A DNA stretch of 64,000 nt from Actinobacillus equuli (GCF_900636745.1 NZ_LR134310.1:1054001-1118000), one strand, 5' to 3'; counted from the stretch's first letter, positions 49,081 through 62,999 are shown. Program-made: numbers and translations. Notes: a model not told the origin generated them from the sequence alone.

Positions 49081-49515
49081 TTATTCCTCGATAGAACCGC
49101 CAGCAGCTTCGATAGCAGCTTTAGCACCTTTAGTTACACGTAAACCTTTAACTACAACCGCTTTTTCAATTTTACCTGCTAAAATTACTTTTGCAGATAA
49201 AATATCTTTAGTGATTACGTTAGCAGCTTTAAGAGCTTCTAAAGTTACTTCGTTACCATCTACTTTAGCTAAGTCGTTTAAACGAATTTCAGCTACATGG
49301 AATGATTTTAATGAAGTAAAACCGAATTTTGGTAAACGACGGTATAAAGGCATTTGACCACCCTCGAAACCACGACGAACGCCGCCGCCTGTACGAGATT
49401 TTTGACCTTTATGACCACGACCACCAGTTTTACCTAAACCAGAACCGATACCACGACCTAAACGTTTAGCACTGTGCTTAGCACCTTCAGCTGGAGAAAG
49501 AGAATTTAAACGCAT
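49081..49515 (-). CDS. rplO: Ribosomal protein L15
   Basis: The 144 residues start [20 protein letters not shown] and contain [20 protein letters not shown] and the [18 protein letters not shown] stretch, typical. In the spc operon between rpmD and secY. Confidence 0.98.
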   Translation of the reverse strand: MRLNSLSPAEGAKHSAKRLGRGIGSGLGKTGGRGHKGQKSRTGGGVRRGFEGGQMPLYRRLPKFGFTSLKSFHVAEIRLNDLAKVDGNEVTLEALKAANVITKDILSAKVILAGKIEKAVVVKGLRVTKGAKAAIEAAGGSIEE

Positions 49516-49519
49516 TCTA

Positions 49520-49699
49520 TTATTCCTCCACTTTAACCATATATGACACTTGATTAATCATACCGCGAACTGCCGGAGTATCGATTAATTCAACTGTATG
49601 ACGAATATGACGAAGACCTAAGCCTTTTAACGTTGCTTTATGTTTCGGTAAACGAGCGATAGAGCTACGAGTTTGAGTTACTTTAATTGTTTTTGCCAT
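49520..49699 (-). CDS. rpmD: Ribosomal protein L30
   Basis: A 59-residue protein, [20 protein letters not shown]..., with [24 protein letters not shown] two codons upstream (49705) opens the frame, but the ATG at 49699 is the family start. It lies 6 bases after rpsE, so is probably coupled. Confidence 0.97.
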
Positions 49700-49705
49700 A
49701 TTCAA

Positions 49706-50574
<869 letters not shown>

Positions 50575-50588
50575 AGTGTTACCTTACT

Positions 50589-51122
50589 TTACTTTTTCTT
50601 CGCTTCTTTTGTACGAACTACTTCATCAGAGTAACGTACACCTTTGCCTTTATAAGGCTCTGGACGGCGATATGCACGAATATCAGCTGCTACTTGGCCG
50701 ATTAACTGTTTGTCTGCACTCTTAAGAACGATTTCTGTTTGAGATGGACATTCACCAGTTACGCCAGCTGGCAACGTATGTTCAATTGGGTGTGAATAGC
50801 CTAAACTTAAAGCAACTACGTTACCTTTCATTTGTGCTCTATAACCAACACCTACTAATTGCAATTTCTTAGTAAAGCCTTCAGTAACACCGATAACCAT
50901 AGCATTAACAAGTGCACGAGCAGTACCTGCTTGAGCATCTGCATTTGCAACACCAGCGCGTGGTGCGAAAGTTAATGCGTTAGCATCTTGATTTACTTCA
51001 ACTGCATTATGAATTTCACGAGATAACTCGCCGTTTTTACCTTTAACTGTTAATAGCTGACCGTTGAGTTTTACTTCAACACCGGCAGGAATATTAACAG
51101 GTGCTTTTGCAACACGAGACAT
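50589..51122 (-). CDS. rplF: Ribosomal protein L6
   Basis: A 177-residue two-domain protein near the factor-binding site. It starts [20 protein letters not shown], with [20 protein letters not shown] and the ending [17 protein letters not shown]. Spc operon, standard length. Confidence 0.98.
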   Translation of the reverse strand: MSRVAKAPVNIPAGVEVKLNGQLLTVKGKNGELSREIHNAVEVNQDANALTFAPRAGVANADAQAGTARALVNAMVIGVTEGFTKKLQLVGVGYRAQMKGNVVALSLGYSHPIEHTLPAGVTGECPSQTEIVLKSADKQLIGQVAADIRAYRRPEPYKGKGVRYSDEVVRTKEAKKK

Positions 51123-51138
51123 TCTTCCTACCTCTCTA

Positions 51139-51531
51139 TTATGCTACGTAACAGATAATTTCACCGCCGAGGCCCGCTTGACGCGCTGCACGGTCGGTCA
51201 TTACACCTTTAGATGTAGAAACAACTGCGATACCTAAACCACCCATAACTTTTGGTAATTCGTCTTTACGTTTGTAAATACGAAGACCCGGACGGCTTAC
51301 GCGTTGGATACTTTCTACAACTGGTTTATTTTGGAAATATTTTAAAGTGATTTCCAATTCAGGTTTTGAACCTTCAACAATTTTGAAGCTCTCAACATAA
51401 CCTTCTTCAGCTAAAACGCTTGCAATAGCAACTTTTAACTTAGATGAAGGCATACTGATTGCAACTTTATTCGCAGCTTGACCGTTACGAATACGGGTCA
51501 GCATATCTGCGATTGGATCTTGCATGCTCAT
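51139..51531 (-). CDS. rpsH: Ribosomal protein S8
   Basis: Central-domain 16S-binding protein and, in E. coli, repressor of the spc operon. The 130 residues start [20 protein letters not shown], contain [20 protein letters not shown] and end [16 protein letters not shown] is 8 bases before the first ATG; the second ATG two codons on is less well placed. Confidence 0.98.
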   Translation of the reverse strand: MSMQDPIADMLTRIRNGQAANKVAISMPSSKLKVAIASVLAEEGYVESFKIVEGSKPELEITLKYFQNKPVVESIQRVSRPGLRIYKRKDELPKVMGGLGIAVVSTSKGVMTDRAARQAGLGGEIICYVA

Positions 51532-51567
51532 GTATTTACTCCCATGATTCCAAATTAAAAGAGGTTA

Positions 51568-51873
51568 TTACCAGCTTGCTTTCTTAAGGCCTGGAATTTC
51601 ACCGCGCATTGCAGCTTCACGTACCTTAATACGGCTTAAACCAAACTTACGAAGTACACCGTGTGGACGACCAGTTTGGCGGCAACGGTTACGCTGACGG
51701 CTAGGACTTGAATCGCGTGGAAGTGTTTGTAATTTTAACACTGCTGCCCAACGATCTTCGTCTGAAGAATTCACATCAGAGATGATTTTCTTTAATTCTT
51801 CACGTTTAGCGTAGAATTTATCAGCTAATTTAGCACGTTTAACATCACGTGCAATCATTGATTGTTTTGCCAC
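51568..51873 (-). CDS. rpsN: Ribosomal protein S14
   Basis: A 101-residue long-form S14. [20 protein letters not shown] and [18 protein letters not shown] are typical; it lacks the CxxC-CxxC zinc motif of the short form, as expected in this lineage. Spc operon, after rplE. Confidence 0.98.
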   Translation of the reverse strand: MAKQSMIARDVKRAKLADKFYAKREELKKIISDVNSSDEDRWAAVLKLQTLPRDSSPSRQRNRCRQTGRPHGVLRKFGLSRIKVREAAMRGEIPGLKKASW

Positions 51874-51884
51874 GATAACCTACC

Positions 51885-52753
<869 letters not shown>

Positions 52754-52763
52754 TACATTCCCC

Positions 52764-53147
<384 letters not shown>

Positions 53148-53208
53148 TTAAATTAAAAAAAACCCTTTCGGGACGAAAATCTACTTGCCCTATGCAAGTA
53201 GGTGGCGA

Positions 53209-53238
53209 ATTATACCTCAATAACTCACCTGAAATCAA
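53209..53238 (-). promoter_or_regulatory. Spc operon promoter
   Basis: On the minus strand, TTGATT (53233-53238) and a perfect TATAAT (53209-53214) are 18 bases apart, followed by TCGCC. The leader to rplN then holds a CTACTTGC/GCAAGTAG hairpin (8 bp) and a CCCGAAAGGG motif with eight T. A regulatory role of those hairpins is possible but not shown. Confidence 0.75.
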
Positions 53239-53290
53239 ATAAAATTTACAGGCAAACGGTAATATTTCGCTCAAAAATTACAAATAAAAA

Positions 53291-53357
53291 AGCCCTAATC
53301 GCTTAGCTTTAGGGCTTAAAATTTGCAAAAAACAAGCGGTATTAAACCGCTTGTTTT
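53291..53357 (-). terminator. Double terminator of the S10 operon after rpsQ
   Basis: Two hairpins lie in series on the minus strand: a paired uptake signature, ACAAGCGGT at 53332-53340 with ACCGCTTGT at 53346-53354 and A/T ends, then AGCCCTAA/TTAGGGCT (53291-53298 and 53309-53316) followed by a T-run. Together they close the S10 operon. Confidence 0.88.
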
Positions 53358-53373
53358 TAAATAGATTCGTAGA

Positions 53374-53628
53374 TTAAGCTACTGCTTTTTCTACAACACG
53401 AACTAAAGTGTGTGATTTAGTTTTTGAAACAGGACGACATTCCTTGATTTCTACTACATCACCTAATTTAGCTTCGTTGTTTTCATCGTGTACGTGTAAT
53501 TTAGTAGTACGACGAATGAATTTACCGTATAAAGGGTGTTTCACTGTACGTTCGATAGCAATAACGAATGATTTATCCATTTTATCGCTAACTACTTTAC
53601 CTTGTACTGTACGAATTTTATCAGTCAT
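53374..53628 (-). CDS. rpsQ: Ribosomal protein S17
   Basis: An OB-fold primary binder of 16S rRNA, 84 residues, starting [20 protein letters not shown]. It contains [20 protein letters not shown] and the [20 protein letters not shown] end. Last gene of the S10 operon; overlaps rpmC by one base. Confidence 0.98.
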   Translation of the reverse strand: MTDKIRTVQGKVVSDKMDKSFVIAIERTVKHPLYGKFIRRTTKLHVHDENNEAKLGDVVEIKECRPVSKTKSHTLVRVVEKAVA

Positions 53629-53818
53629 TACTCACCCGCCTTTTCGGTTAATACAGTTTTAACTTGTGCAATACTACGACGCACTTGTTTTAACTGATGG
53701 GTTTGTTGAAGCTGACCGGTGGCTGCTTGCATACGCAATTTGAATTGCTCACCTAAAAGGTTGATTAATTCAGCATTCAGCTCTTCAACATTTTTGTTAC
53801 GTAGTTCTTGAGCTTTCA

Positions 53819-53819
<1 letters not shown>
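53628..53819 (-). CDS. rpmC: Ribosomal protein L29
   Basis: A 63-residue helical protein near the exit tunnel, starting [20 protein letters not shown], with [20 protein letters not shown]. It overlaps both rplP and rpsQ by one base, showing translational coupling. Confidence 0.98.
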
Positions 53820-54229
<410 letters not shown>

Positions 54230-54242
54230 TCAGTGATTCTCC

Positions 54243-54947
54243 TTATTTACGACCTTTGCGAGCTGGCTTTTTAGGCTGTGCCGCTGGTTGTTGTTCTGAT
54301 TCAATCACTGCAGCCATACCACCAAGAATTTCACCTTTGAAGATCCACACTTTAACGCCGATTACGCCGTAAGTTGTGTGAGCTTCTGCAGTGTTATAAT
54401 CGATGTCTGCACGAAGAGTATGTAATGGCACACGACCTTCACGATACCATTCTGAGCGAGCAATTTCTGCACCACCTAAACGACCGCTAACTTCAACTTT
54501 GATACCTTTAGCACCTAAACGCATTGCGTTTTGTACTGCACGTTTCATTGCACGACGGAACATTACACGACGTTCAAGTTGAGAAGCGATGCTATCAGCA
54601 ACTAATTTTGCATCTAGCTCTGGTTTTTTCACTTCAGCGATGTTGATTTGAGCAGGAACGCCAGCAATTTGAGATACTGCGTTACGTAATTTTTCAACAT
54701 CTTCGCCTTTTTTACCGATAACGATACCAGGACGCGCTGTGTGGATAGTTACACGAATGCTTTTCGCAGGACGTTCAATAGTGATACGTGATACTGAAGC
54801 GTTCGCTAACTCTTTATTTAAGAATTTACGTACTTTGAAATCGCCTTCTAAATTATCAGCGAAATCTTGTGTATTCGCGAACCAAGTAGAGTTCCATGGT
54901 TTAACAATACCAAGGCGAATACCATTAGGATGTACTTTCTGACCCAT
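54243..54947 (-). CDS. rpsC: Ribosomal protein S3
   Basis: A 234-residue KH-domain protein at the mRNA entry channel. [40 protein letters not shown] and [20 protein letters not shown] are typical. S10 operon, after rplV. Confidence 0.98.
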   Translation of the reverse strand: MGQKVHPNGIRLGIVKPWNSTWFANTQDFADNLEGDFKVRKFLNKELANASVSRITIERPAKSIRVTIHTARPGIVIGKKGEDVEKLRNAVSQIAGVPAQINIAEVKKPELDAKLVADSIASQLERRVMFRRAMKRAVQNAMRLGAKGIKVEVSGRLGGAEIARSEWYREGRVPLHTLRADIDYNTAEAHTTYGVIGVKVWIFKGEILGGMAAVIESEQQPAAQPKKPARKGRK

Positions 54948-54965
54948 TTGTTATTCTCCTACCGA

Positions 54966-55301
<336 letters not shown>

Positions 55302-55308
55302 TTACCTC

Positions 55309-55593
<285 letters not shown>

Positions 55594-55611
55594 CTATATT
55601 AATGAATAAAA

Positions 55612-56433
55612 TTATTTGCCACGACGACGTACGATGTATTTATCAGTACGTTTGTTGTGACGAGTTTTCTTACCTTTGGTTTGAACGCCCCAAGGTGTAA
55701 CAGGGTGTTTACCGAAGTTACGACCTTCACCACCACCGTGTGGGTGGTCTACCGGGTTCATCGCAGTACCACGAACTGTTGGGCGAACGCCTCTCCAGCG
55801 GTTAGCACCTGCTTTACCAAGAACGCGAAGCATATGCTCTGAGTTACCTACTTCACCGATGGTTGCAGTACACTCAGCTAATACTTTACGCATTTCGCCT
55901 GAACGAAGACGTAAAGTTACATAGTTACCTTCACGAGCGATAATTTGTACGTAAGCACCAGCAGAACGCGCAATTTGACCACCTTTACCAGGTTTTAATT
56001 CAACGTTATGAACTGTAGTACCTACTGGGATATTACGCATTGGTAACGCATTACCAGCTTTAATTGGAGCTGAAGCGCCTGCTTGAATCGTATCACCAAC
56101 AGATAAACCTTTTGGTGCTAAGATATAACGGCGTTCACCATCTTTATAAAGCACTAATGCAATGTTCGCAGAACGGTTTGGATCGTATTCTAAACGCTCA
56201 ACTACTGCTGGGATATCTAACTTATTACGTTTGAAATCCACTAAACGGTAGTGTTGTTTATGACCGCCACCGATGTGACGAGTTGTGATACGACCTAAAT
56301 TGTTACGACCACCAGTTTTAGATTTGCTATCTAATAAAGGTGCATAAGGTTTACCCTTATGTAATTCTGCGTTAACAACTTTAACTACGTGACGACGACC
56401 AGCGGAGGTCGGCTTACATTTAACGATAGCCAT
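55612..56433 (-). CDS. rplB: Ribosomal protein L2
   Basis: A 273-residue peptidyl-transferase-region protein. [37 protein letters not shown] and the [18 protein letters not shown] loop near residue 222 are all present. S10 operon. Confidence 0.98.
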   Translation of the reverse strand: MAIVKCKPTSAGRRHVVKVVNAELHKGKPYAPLLDSKSKTGGRNNLGRITTRHIGGGHKQHYRLVDFKRNKLDIPAVVERLEYDPNRSANIALVLYKDGERRYILAPKGLSVGDTIQAGASAPIKAGNALPMRNIPVGTTVHNVELKPGKGGQIARSAGAYVQIIAREGNYVTLRLRSGEMRKVLAECTATIGEVGNSEHMLRVLGKAGANRWRGVRPTVRGTAMNPVDHPHGGGEGRNFGKHPVTPWGVQTKGKKTRHNKRTDKYIVRRRGK

Positions 56434-56453
56434 TTATAAATTCTCCTCCGTAA

Positions 56454-56759
56454 TTACTCTGCCGCACCTTCAACGAAGTCAAGTGATTGACCTTCTTGAA
56501 GAGTAACATAAGCTTTTTTCCAGTCACTACGACGACCTGATTTAGCACCGTGACGTTTAGTTTTACCTTTAACAACAACAGTACGTACAGAATCCACTTT
56601 CACTTCAAATAATTGTTCAACTGCGTTAGCAATTTCAACTTTGTTAGCATCTAATGCTACTTTGAAAACGATAGTGTTGCCTTTTTCAGCATTATTCGTC
56701 GCTTTTTCAGAGATATGTGGTGCTTTAAGCACTTTTAGCAAACGTTCTTGTTGAATCAT
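56454..56759 (-). CDS. rplW: Ribosomal protein L23
   Basis: A 101-residue protein at the tunnel exit that docks SRP and trigger factor. [20 protein letters not shown] and [20 protein letters not shown] are typical. Its start overlaps the rplD stop by four bases. Confidence 0.97.
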   Translation of the reverse strand: MIQQERLLKVLKAPHISEKATNNAEKGNTIVFKVALDANKVEIANAVEQLFEVKVDSVRTVVVKGKTKRHGAKSGRRSDWKKAYVTLQEGQSLDFVEGAAE

Positions 56760-57358
56760 GCTAACATCTCCTCAATTTGTTTTACTGCATCAGCAGTGAT
56801 AACCACTTTATCAAAAGCGATTAAACTTACTGGATCGATACCTTGAACATCACGAACGTCTACTTTGTATAAGTTACGTGCTGCTAAGAATAGATTCTCA
56901 TCTAAGTTTGCAGTAATGATTAAAGCGTCGTTTAACGCTAAATCTTTTAATTTTTGTACTAATACTTTAGTTTTTGGTGCTTCGATTTCGAATTTCTCAA
57001 CAACCACTAAACGTTCTTGACGAACTAATTCAGAAAGGATGCTTTTGATTGCACCACGGTACATTTTTTTGTTCACTTTTTGGCTGTGATCTTGTGGTTT
57101 CGCAGCGAATGTGATACCACCTGAACGCCAGATTGGTGATTTGATATCACCTGAACGTGCGCGACCTGTACCTTTTTGACGCCAAGGTTTTTTACCTGAA
57201 CCAGACACTTCAGCACGAGTTTTTTGTGCGCGTGAACCTTGACGAGCACCTGCTGCATATGCAACAACTACTTGGTGGATTAACGCTTCGTTAAACTCAC
57301 GTCCGAAGGTAGTTTCAGAAACAGTTAGTGCGTTTGCACCTACAACTTGTAATTCCAT
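56756..57358 (-). CDS. rplD: Ribosomal protein L4
   Basis: A 200-residue exit-tunnel protein that in gammaproteobacteria also represses the S10 operon at its leader. It contains [20 protein letters not shown] and [20 protein letters not shown]. The leader it should act on lies at 58338-58548. Confidence 0.98.
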   Translation of the reverse strand: MELQVVGANALTVSETTFGREFNEALIHQVVVAYAAGARQGSRAQKTRAEVSGSGKKPWRQKGTGRARSGDIKSPIWRSGGITFAAKPQDHSQKVNKKMYRGAIKSILSELVRQERLVVVEKFEIEAPKTKVLVQKLKDLALNDALIITANLDENLFLAARNLYKVDVRDVQGIDPVSLIAFDKVVITADAVKQIEEMLA

Positions 57359-57373
57359 CTCTATCTCCTAGAC

Positions 57374-58000
57374 TTATGCTTTAACTGCTGGTTTTACGAT
57401 AACATCACTATTAGTTGCGCCTGGAACAGCACCTTTAACTAATAATAATTTACGCTCAGCATCTACACGAACAACTTCAAGTGATTGAACGGTTACACGC
57501 TCAGCACCTAAGTGTCCTGCCATTTTTTTACCTTTAAACACACGACCTGGAGTTTGGTTTTGACCAATAGAACCAAGTACACGATGTGATAAAGAGTTAC
57601 CGTGGGTAGCATCTTGAGTACGGAAGTTCCAACGTTTAACACCGCCGGCAAAACCTTTACCTTTAGAAGTACCAGTAACATCTACTTTTTTAACATCTGT
57701 GAAGATGTCAACATTGATTTCTTGACCTAAAGTGAATTCTTCACCTTCAGTACGAAATTCCCATAAACCGCGACCAGCTTCAACACCTGCTTTCACGAAA
57801 TGGCCTGCTTCTGGCTTAGTTACACGACTAGCTTTTTTAGTACCAGTAGTAACTTGAATTGCAGAATAGCCATCGTTTTCAAGGGTTTTAACTTGAGTAA
57901 CACGGTTGGCTTCGATTTCGATAACGGTAACTGGAATTGACACGCCGTCTTCAGTGAAAACGCGGGTCATACCAACTTTACGACCGACTAAACCAATCAT
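57374..58000 (-). CDS. rplC: Ribosomal protein L3
   Basis: A 208-residue assembly-initiator protein, [20 protein letters not shown]..., with [20 protein letters not shown] and [20 protein letters not shown] (site of the PrmB-methylated glutamine in relatives). Second gene of the S10 operon. Confidence 0.98.
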   Translation of the reverse strand: MIGLVGRKVGMTRVFTEDGVSIPVTVIEIEANRVTQVKTLENDGYSAIQVTTGTKKASRVTKPEAGHFVKAGVEAGRGLWEFRTEGEEFTLGQEINVDIFTDVKKVDVTGTSKGKGFAGGVKRWNFRTQDATHGNSLSHRVLGSIGQNQTPGRVFKGKKMAGHLGAERVTVQSLEVVRVDAERKLLLVKGAVPGATNSDVIVKPAVKA

Positions 58001-58025
58001 TGTAATAACCTCTTAAAATTCCCAA

Positions 58026-58548
<523 letters not shown>

Positions 58549-58554
58549 GTGCGT

Positions 58555-58583
58555 ATATTACACTACTTATTAAGCAAGTGCAA
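58555..58583 (-). promoter_or_regulatory. S10 operon promoter
   Basis: On the minus strand, TTGCAC (58578-58583) and TAATAT (58555-58560) are 17 bases apart, with TG before the -10 box. It starts the leader above. Confidence 0.8.
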
Positions 58584-58640
58584 GTCTAATATGTATATAA
58601 ATAAACTATTGATAGAATATGGCCTTGATTTTATAAGTTA

Positions 58641-58669
58641 TTGACATTGCTTAATTTATTTTACATTAT
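58641..58669 (+). promoter_or_regulatory. Probable promoter of tfoX
   Basis: A perfect -35 TTGACA at 58641-58646 and CATTAT at 58664-58669 are 17 bases apart, about 84 bases before the tfoX start, leaving a leader. In Haemophilus the sxy leader folds and limits translation; whether the leader here does so was not established. No clear CRP site was found. Confidence 0.55.
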
Positions 58670-58752
58670 TCATCTCTCTTATGTTAATTATAAATATAAG
58701 CGATTCATAACGAATAAAAGTTACAATAATTAAATTATCAAAAGGAGAACGC

Positions 58753-59388
58753 ATGAAATACACAGCAGAGGAGCTAGAAAAACTTAAAGCATTATTATCC
58801 CCTCTCGGGGAGGTCGCCTTTAAGCCTTATTTTTCATTCTTAGGTATCTTTAAAGACGATACCATGTTTGCTCTCTACAAAAATCAACAGTTATACGTAC
58901 GCAAATCGGTTCAATACTTAGAGGAAATAGCTCAAACGATATCTATTCACTTTCTAGTTGATCGTCACATCAGCAATCGTTCTAAAATCTTTTATCTTCT
59001 TCCTCCTTCCATTCTCAATAATCTGCAAACTTATTCCCACTGGATATCCTCAGCTATTCTCGAATATCAACAGTCTAAAGCAAAAATCGAAAACCAAAAT
59101 CAGAATAAAATTCGTATGTTGCCAAACTTAAATGTCAGTATTGAGAGATTACTGGCTAAAGTCGGTATTTATACGGTAACAGATTTAAAAACGGTAGGTG
59201 CAATTAACGTTTTCGTACGTTTAATCCAACAAGGTTTGGAAGCAACCGCATTGTTATTATTTAAACTATATAGTGCGATTCAATATAAATATATTTATAT
59301 GCTGACAGAACAAGAAAAACAGGATTTACTGATTGAAGCCGACAATGCGCTTTATCAAGCTGGATTACGGAAAAGATTCATGCCGTGA
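58753..59388 (+). CDS. tfoX: Competence regulator Sxy/TfoX
   Basis: Coactivator that works with CRP at competence-gene promoters in Pasteurellaceae. The 211-residue protein has an N-terminal TfoX domain (LLSPLGEVAFKPYFSFLGIF, residues 14-33) and a C-terminal domain with LPNLNVSIERLLAKVGIYTV and LKTVGAINVFVRLIQQG (about 120-160). AAGGAG lies 6 bases before the ATG. It fits the abundance of uptake signatures in this window. It is divergent from the S10 operon and ends at a shared terminator with rpsT. Confidence 0.93.
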   Translation: MKYTAEELEKLKALLSPLGEVAFKPYFSFLGIFKDDTMFALYKNQQLYVRKSVQYLEEIAQTISIHFLVDRHISNRSKIFYLLPPSILNNLQTYSHWISSAILEYQQSKAKIENQNQNKIRMLPNLNVSIERLLAKVGIYTVTDLKTVGAINVFVRLIQQGLEATALLLFKLYSAIQYKYIYMLTEQEKQDLLIEADNALYQAGLRKRFMP

Positions 59389-59405
59389 AATAAAGCCAGG
59401 CGTAA

Positions 59406-59432
59406 AAAAACCGACCATTTGGTCGGTTCTTT
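59406..59432. terminator. Bidirectional terminator between tfoX and rpsT
   Basis: AACCGACC pairs with GGTCGGTT over ATTT, with A-rich and T-rich flanks on both sides. It lies 18 bases after tfoX and 15 bases after the rpsT stop on the other strand. Confidence 0.9.
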
Positions 59433-59446
59433 TATACAAAAAGCAA

Positions 59447-59710
59447 TTACGCTAATTTTTTGATTTGAGCTGCTAATTTTGCTTTGTGGTTAGCTGCTTT
59501 GTTAGCGTGGATTAAGCCTTTAGATGCCATACGATCCACTACTTTTTGCATTTCAACGAAAGCTGCTTGTGAAGCTGCTTTATCGCCTGCTGCTACTGCT
59601 GCGTATACTTTCTTGATGAATGTACGCATCATTGAGCGTTGGCTTGCGTTGTGTTGGCGGCGTTTTTCAGATTGAACCGCACGTTTTTTTGCTGACTTGA
59701 TATTAGCCAA
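59447..59710 (-). CDS. rpsT: Ribosomal protein S20 (UUG start)
   Basis: An 87-residue protein, [20 protein letters not shown]..., with [20 protein letters not shown]. The start is TTG at 59708-59710: TAGGAG stands 7 bases upstream of it, whereas another TTG at 59716 is too close to that site. UUG initiation is also known for E. coli rpsT and limits S20 synthesis there, where S20 controls its own translation. The product length matches E. coli exactly. Confidence 0.96.
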
Positions 59711-60116
59711 GGTCAAACTCCTAAAATATCTGTGTAAAAATTAAAAAACATAAACTTTGGTTTATGTTTAGCTATCGATAGTTTAAATTCATTTTCAACG
59801 AGACACGTGCTTGAAAATAACACCGTTTTACTGATAGAAAACGATAGGCGGGGATTTTATCAGTTTTTTTCTGATTTTCCTACAACAAACTGATAAAATT
59901 CCGTTCAATTTATATGAAGATCTTCATGCAAGCGGTCGGATCCTTGCTATTTTTTGCAAAAAATCGCCTAAAAATGACCGCTTATGGAAAAAAAGTGAAC
60001 TATTCCTCTATTATTTCTATGTTCTATCTCTAACAGGCATATGTGGTTCTTCACTTTTTTGTATTAACCTTTGTTAAACTAACTTTTTCTTTCCTATTTA
60101 TAGTAAGCGATATTCT
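59711..60116. other. Intergenic region between rpsT and murJ
   Basis: No gene is seen. It holds an AAACATAAAC/GTTTATGTTT hairpin at 59746-59769 in the rpsT leader, a possible rpsT -10 TAAAAT (minus strand, 59854-59859) with a GC-rich discriminator, a TTTTATCAGTTT/AAACTGATAAAA inverted repeat (59855-59898), a 14-bp palindrome ATGAAGATCTTCAT at 59914-59927, and an uptake-signature pair from 59929 to 59984. The murJ promoter should be near the end. Confidence 0.5.
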
Positions 60117-61685
60117 ATGAGCAAAAAACTTCTTAAATCGGGCATATTAGTAAGTAGTATGACTCTCATTTCTCGCATCTTAGGTTTAGTACGAGACGTA
60201 GTTATCGCCGGATTACTCGGTGCCGGAGCGATGTCAGATGTATTCCTATTTGCTAATCGTATTCCGAACTTTTTACGCCGCCTATTTGCGGAAGGAGCCT
60301 TTTCAAAGGCATTCGTGCCGGTACTTGCCGAATATAACGCTGATAACGATTTGGATAAAACCCGTGAATTTGTCGCAAAAGTATCGGGTACATTAGGTGG
60401 TTTAGTCACAATTGTTACTTTGGTGGCAATGATTGGCTCACCGGTAGTTGCAGCATTATTCGGTACCGGTTGGTTTATGGATTGGGTTAATGACGGCCCT
60501 GACGCCCAGAAATTCACCCAAGCTTCATTACTACTTAAAATCACTTTTCCTTATTTATGGTTTATTACCTTTGTGGCGCTGTCCGGTGCAGTATTAAATA
60601 CCATTGGTAAGTTTGGGGTGATGGCATTTTCGCCGGTATTACTGAATATTGCGATGATCAGTATGGCGTTATTCGGTGCGGATTACTTCGAACAACCTGA
60701 TGTTGCCTTAGCTTGGGGGATCTTTCTCGGCGGCTTGTTGCAATTCTTATTCCAAATTCCATTTATGAAAAAAGAAGGTTTATTGGTTAAACCGAAATGG
60801 GCGTGGAAAGATGAAGGGGTCACTAAAGTGCGTAACCTAATGATTCCGGCATTGTTTGGGGTTTCCGTTACCCAACTCAACCTGTTAATCAACCAAATTA
60901 TTGCCAGTTTCTTGGTCACCGGTTCAATTACCTGGCTCTATTATTCCGACCGTTTAATCGAGTTTCCGCTCGGGCTATTTGGTATTGCGATATCTACAGT
61001 TGTGTTACCGAGTTTGTCCCGTATTGCGAAAAAGAAAGAGATTGATGAAGCACAGCGTGCGGTGGAATTCCAAGGTACGATGGACTGGGGCGTGAGAATG
61101 GTGTTATTACTCGGCATTCCGGCAATGATTGGTATCGCCGTATTAGCACAGCCGTTAATGATGACTATCTTTATGCGAGGCAAATTCGGTTTATCCGATG
61201 TGGTTGCTACCTCCCACGCCTTATGGATTATGTGCCTAGGCTTAAACAGCTATATGTTAATTAGCATTTTAGCAAACGGCTTCTATGCCCGCCAAAATAC
61301 CAAAACACCGGTCAAAATCGGTATTATTGCCACAATTTGTAATATCTGTTTCGGCGTGTTGGCAATTCCGTTCGGCTATTTAGGCTTGGCAATGGCATCC
61401 GCACTGTCAGCGGCAGTGAATGCTTCGTTACTTTATCGAGGATTAGCCAAAGAAGGAGCTTATCGTATTACCGGAAAAACTGCGCTCTTTGTATTAAAAG
61501 TCGCTATTTCTGCTTGCTTAATGGGAGCATTGGTTGCTTATTTCTCACCAAGTTTAGAAGGTTGGTATGCGATGACAACTTGGGTAAAAGTATATTGGCT
61601 CGCTTGGCTAATCGTATTAGCGGCAATTGTCTATTTTAGTGCATTATTTGTACTTGGGATTCGTAAGCGAGATTTCAGAGCTTAG
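60117..61685 (+). CDS. murJ: Lipid II flippase MurJ
   Basis: Moves lipid II across the inner membrane. The 522-residue MOP-family protein has about 14 hydrophobic helices, beginning LKSGILVSSMTLISRILGLV. The conserved NRIPNFLRRLFAEGAFSKAF near residue 45-64 carries the functionally important arginines. LYYSDRLIEFPLGLFGIAIS near 275 is also typical. Standard length. The MFS gene follows 20 bases after. Confidence 0.97.
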   Translation: MSKKLLKSGILVSSMTLISRILGLVRDVVIAGLLGAGAMSDVFLFANRIPNFLRRLFAEGAFSKAFVPVLAEYNADNDLDKTREFVAKVSGTLGGLVTIVTLVAMIGSPVVAALFGTGWFMDWVNDGPDAQKFTQASLLLKITFPYLWFITFVALSGAVLNTIGKFGVMAFSPVLLNIAMISMALFGADYFEQPDVALAWGIFLGGLLQFLFQIPFMKKEGLLVKPKWAWKDEGVTKVRNLMIPALFGVSVTQLNLLINQIIASFLVTGSITWLYYSDRLIEFPLGLFGIAISTVVLPSLSRIAKKKEIDEAQRAVEFQGTMDWGVRMVLLLGIPAMIGIAVLAQPLMMTIFMRGKFGLSDVVATSHALWIMCLGLNSYMLISILANGFYARQNTKTPVKIGIIATICNICFGVLAIPFGYLGLAMASALSAAVNASLLYRGLAKEGAYRITGKTALFVLKVAISACLMGALVAYFSPSLEGWYAMTTWVKVYWLAWLIVLAAIVYFSALFVLGIRKRDFRA

Positions 61686-61705
61686 AAAAATAAAGGTAAA
61701 AAAAT

Positions 61706-62773
61706 ATGGAGATGCAAAATATTATTTTATGGCGCAGATTCTTCTCAGGCCTGGCGTACACAGCCATGCAAAGCGTCTTTTTTATCTATTTGATGAAATA
61801 CAAAGACTTTGACTCAGTACAAATTGCCAGTGCATTTTCGTTATTGGTGTTTGCCAGCCAAGCTTTCTCCTTATTTGCCGGCTCATGGGGAGATCGCTTC
61901 GGACGAATGCCAATTATGTTGTTCGGGTGCTTACTGGATTCATTAGCCTATATTTTGTTACTCACGACTAATCATTACGCTCTACTCTTGTTAGCAACAT
62001 TCTGCTTCGGTTTAGGTAGTACACTATTTAGTACTAATGCTAGAGCATTTTTACTCTCCTCTGCCGAGGATAATTATGCCTCTAAAACCAAAGCGCAAGG
62101 GAAGTTTCTCAAAATCTCCAGTATGGCGTCTATGGTTGCACCGTTAGTTTCCATTCCGTTTATTCATTATCAAAAAGCGGAATGGTTGATTTGGTGTAGT
62201 TGTGCGATTGAAGTCACCATGTTACTTTTTATGTGGCAGACAATGCCGAGAAAAAAATGCAACTTCCGTTTTACCCCTTTCCGCTTCGCACAATTTAAAG
62301 AAGTGATTAACAAGCGGTTTATTTTTGTGCATTTATTGCTATTTATTCCGCTCGGTATGGGCTCGGCATTTTATGTGATTTTCCCTTACATTTTTACCGA
62401 GCTTTTGGATCAGCAAGAATTGGTACCGATCGCATTTTTTATCAATAATCTGATTGCGGTACTGCTGCAGGCACAATTCTCTCGCAAGGTAAATTTCGGC
62501 GTGGTGAAACTGAATTATATTGCACCGATACTTATCGCATTACTGATTGTGCCGTGGTTTTATGCTTTGGAATATATCTCGGAAGTGACTGCTTTTTTAT
62601 ACCTGATTATCTTTTCGCTAGTCAGTTTATTTGCCAATACCGCCTTAGCGAATATGTTGGTTAAACTGGATAAAGGTGAAAACCAAGGGTTAATGTTCGG
62701 TTTATCTAAGCTCATTTTGGCAATTACGACTGCCGGGGTAATGAATCTACTGCCTTATATATTCCTCGTGTAA
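61706..62773 (+). CDS. Major facilitator superfamily transporter
   Basis: A 355-residue membrane protein with about 10-11 hydrophobic helices. The loop 2-3 signature is seen as GSWGDRFGRMPIMLFG near residue 60-75, marking the MFS. The length is shorter than the usual ~400 residues for a 12-helix protein. Substrate unknown; similar proteins are annotated as drug or sugar exporters. AAAGG precedes the ATG by about 9 bases. Possibly co-transcribed with murJ. Confidence 0.8.
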   Translation: MEMQNIILWRRFFSGLAYTAMQSVFFIYLMKYKDFDSVQIASAFSLLVFASQAFSLFAGSWGDRFGRMPIMLFGCLLDSLAYILLLTTNHYALLLLATFCFGLGSTLFSTNARAFLLSSAEDNYASKTKAQGKFLKISSMASMVAPLVSIPFIHYQKAEWLIWCSCAIEVTMLLFMWQTMPRKKCNFRFTPFRFAQFKEVINKRFIFVHLLLFIPLGMGSAFYVIFPYIFTELLDQQELVPIAFFINNLIAVLLQAQFSRKVNFGVVKLNYIAPILIALLIVPWFYALEYISEVTAFLYLIIFSLVSLFANTALANMLVKLDKGENQGLMFGLSKLILAITTAGVMNLLPYIFLV

Positions 62774-62830
62774 CAAGCGGTTGTTTTTGGGTAAAAATTT
62801 GCAAAATTTTGGCGAAATTAGACCGCTTGT
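62773..62830. repeat. Inverted pair of DNA uptake signatures after the MFS gene
   Basis: ACAAGCGGT at 62773-62781 and ACCGCTTGT at 62822-62830 are perfect inverses with an AT-rich middle (TTTGCAAAATTTTGG). The first copy overlaps the MFS stop codon. Confidence 0.85.
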
Positions 62831-62847
62831 AAAAAGCGCTAAAAAGC

Positions 62848-62895
62848 AAAAAGGCTTAACTTACATCGCATAAAAGCATTAAGTTAAGCCTTTTT
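62848..62895. terminator. Bidirectional terminator between the MFS gene and selC
   Basis: AAAAAGGCTTAACTT pairs with AAGTTAAGCCTTTTT across an 18-base spacer. It lies 75 bases after the MFS stop and 10 bases from the 3' end of the tRNA on the other strand, so it can serve both. Confidence 0.85.
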
Positions 62896-62904
62896 AATTG
62901 AATT

Positions 62905-62999
62905 TGGCGGAAGTGAATGGGAGTCGAACCCACCCAAGAACGCTGGCGTCCTCAACAGGATTTGAAGTCCTGCCGCCTCACCGGAGGCGACTCACTTCC
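62905..62999 (-). tRNA. selC: tRNA-Sec (UCA)
   Basis: A 95-base tRNA with acceptor GGAAGTGA, long extra arm (GTTGAGGACGCCAGCGTTC), anticodon TCA in ACTTCAAAT, and encoded GCCA. The length and the long variable arm identify selenocysteine tRNA. It is divergent from selA, whose product converts Ser-tRNA-Sec to Sec-tRNA-Sec. Confidence 0.95.

Noticed and set aside
60098-60544. Minus-strand open frame of 148 codons over the start of murJ
   Set aside because: Shadow of murJ; no start context and no recognised domain.
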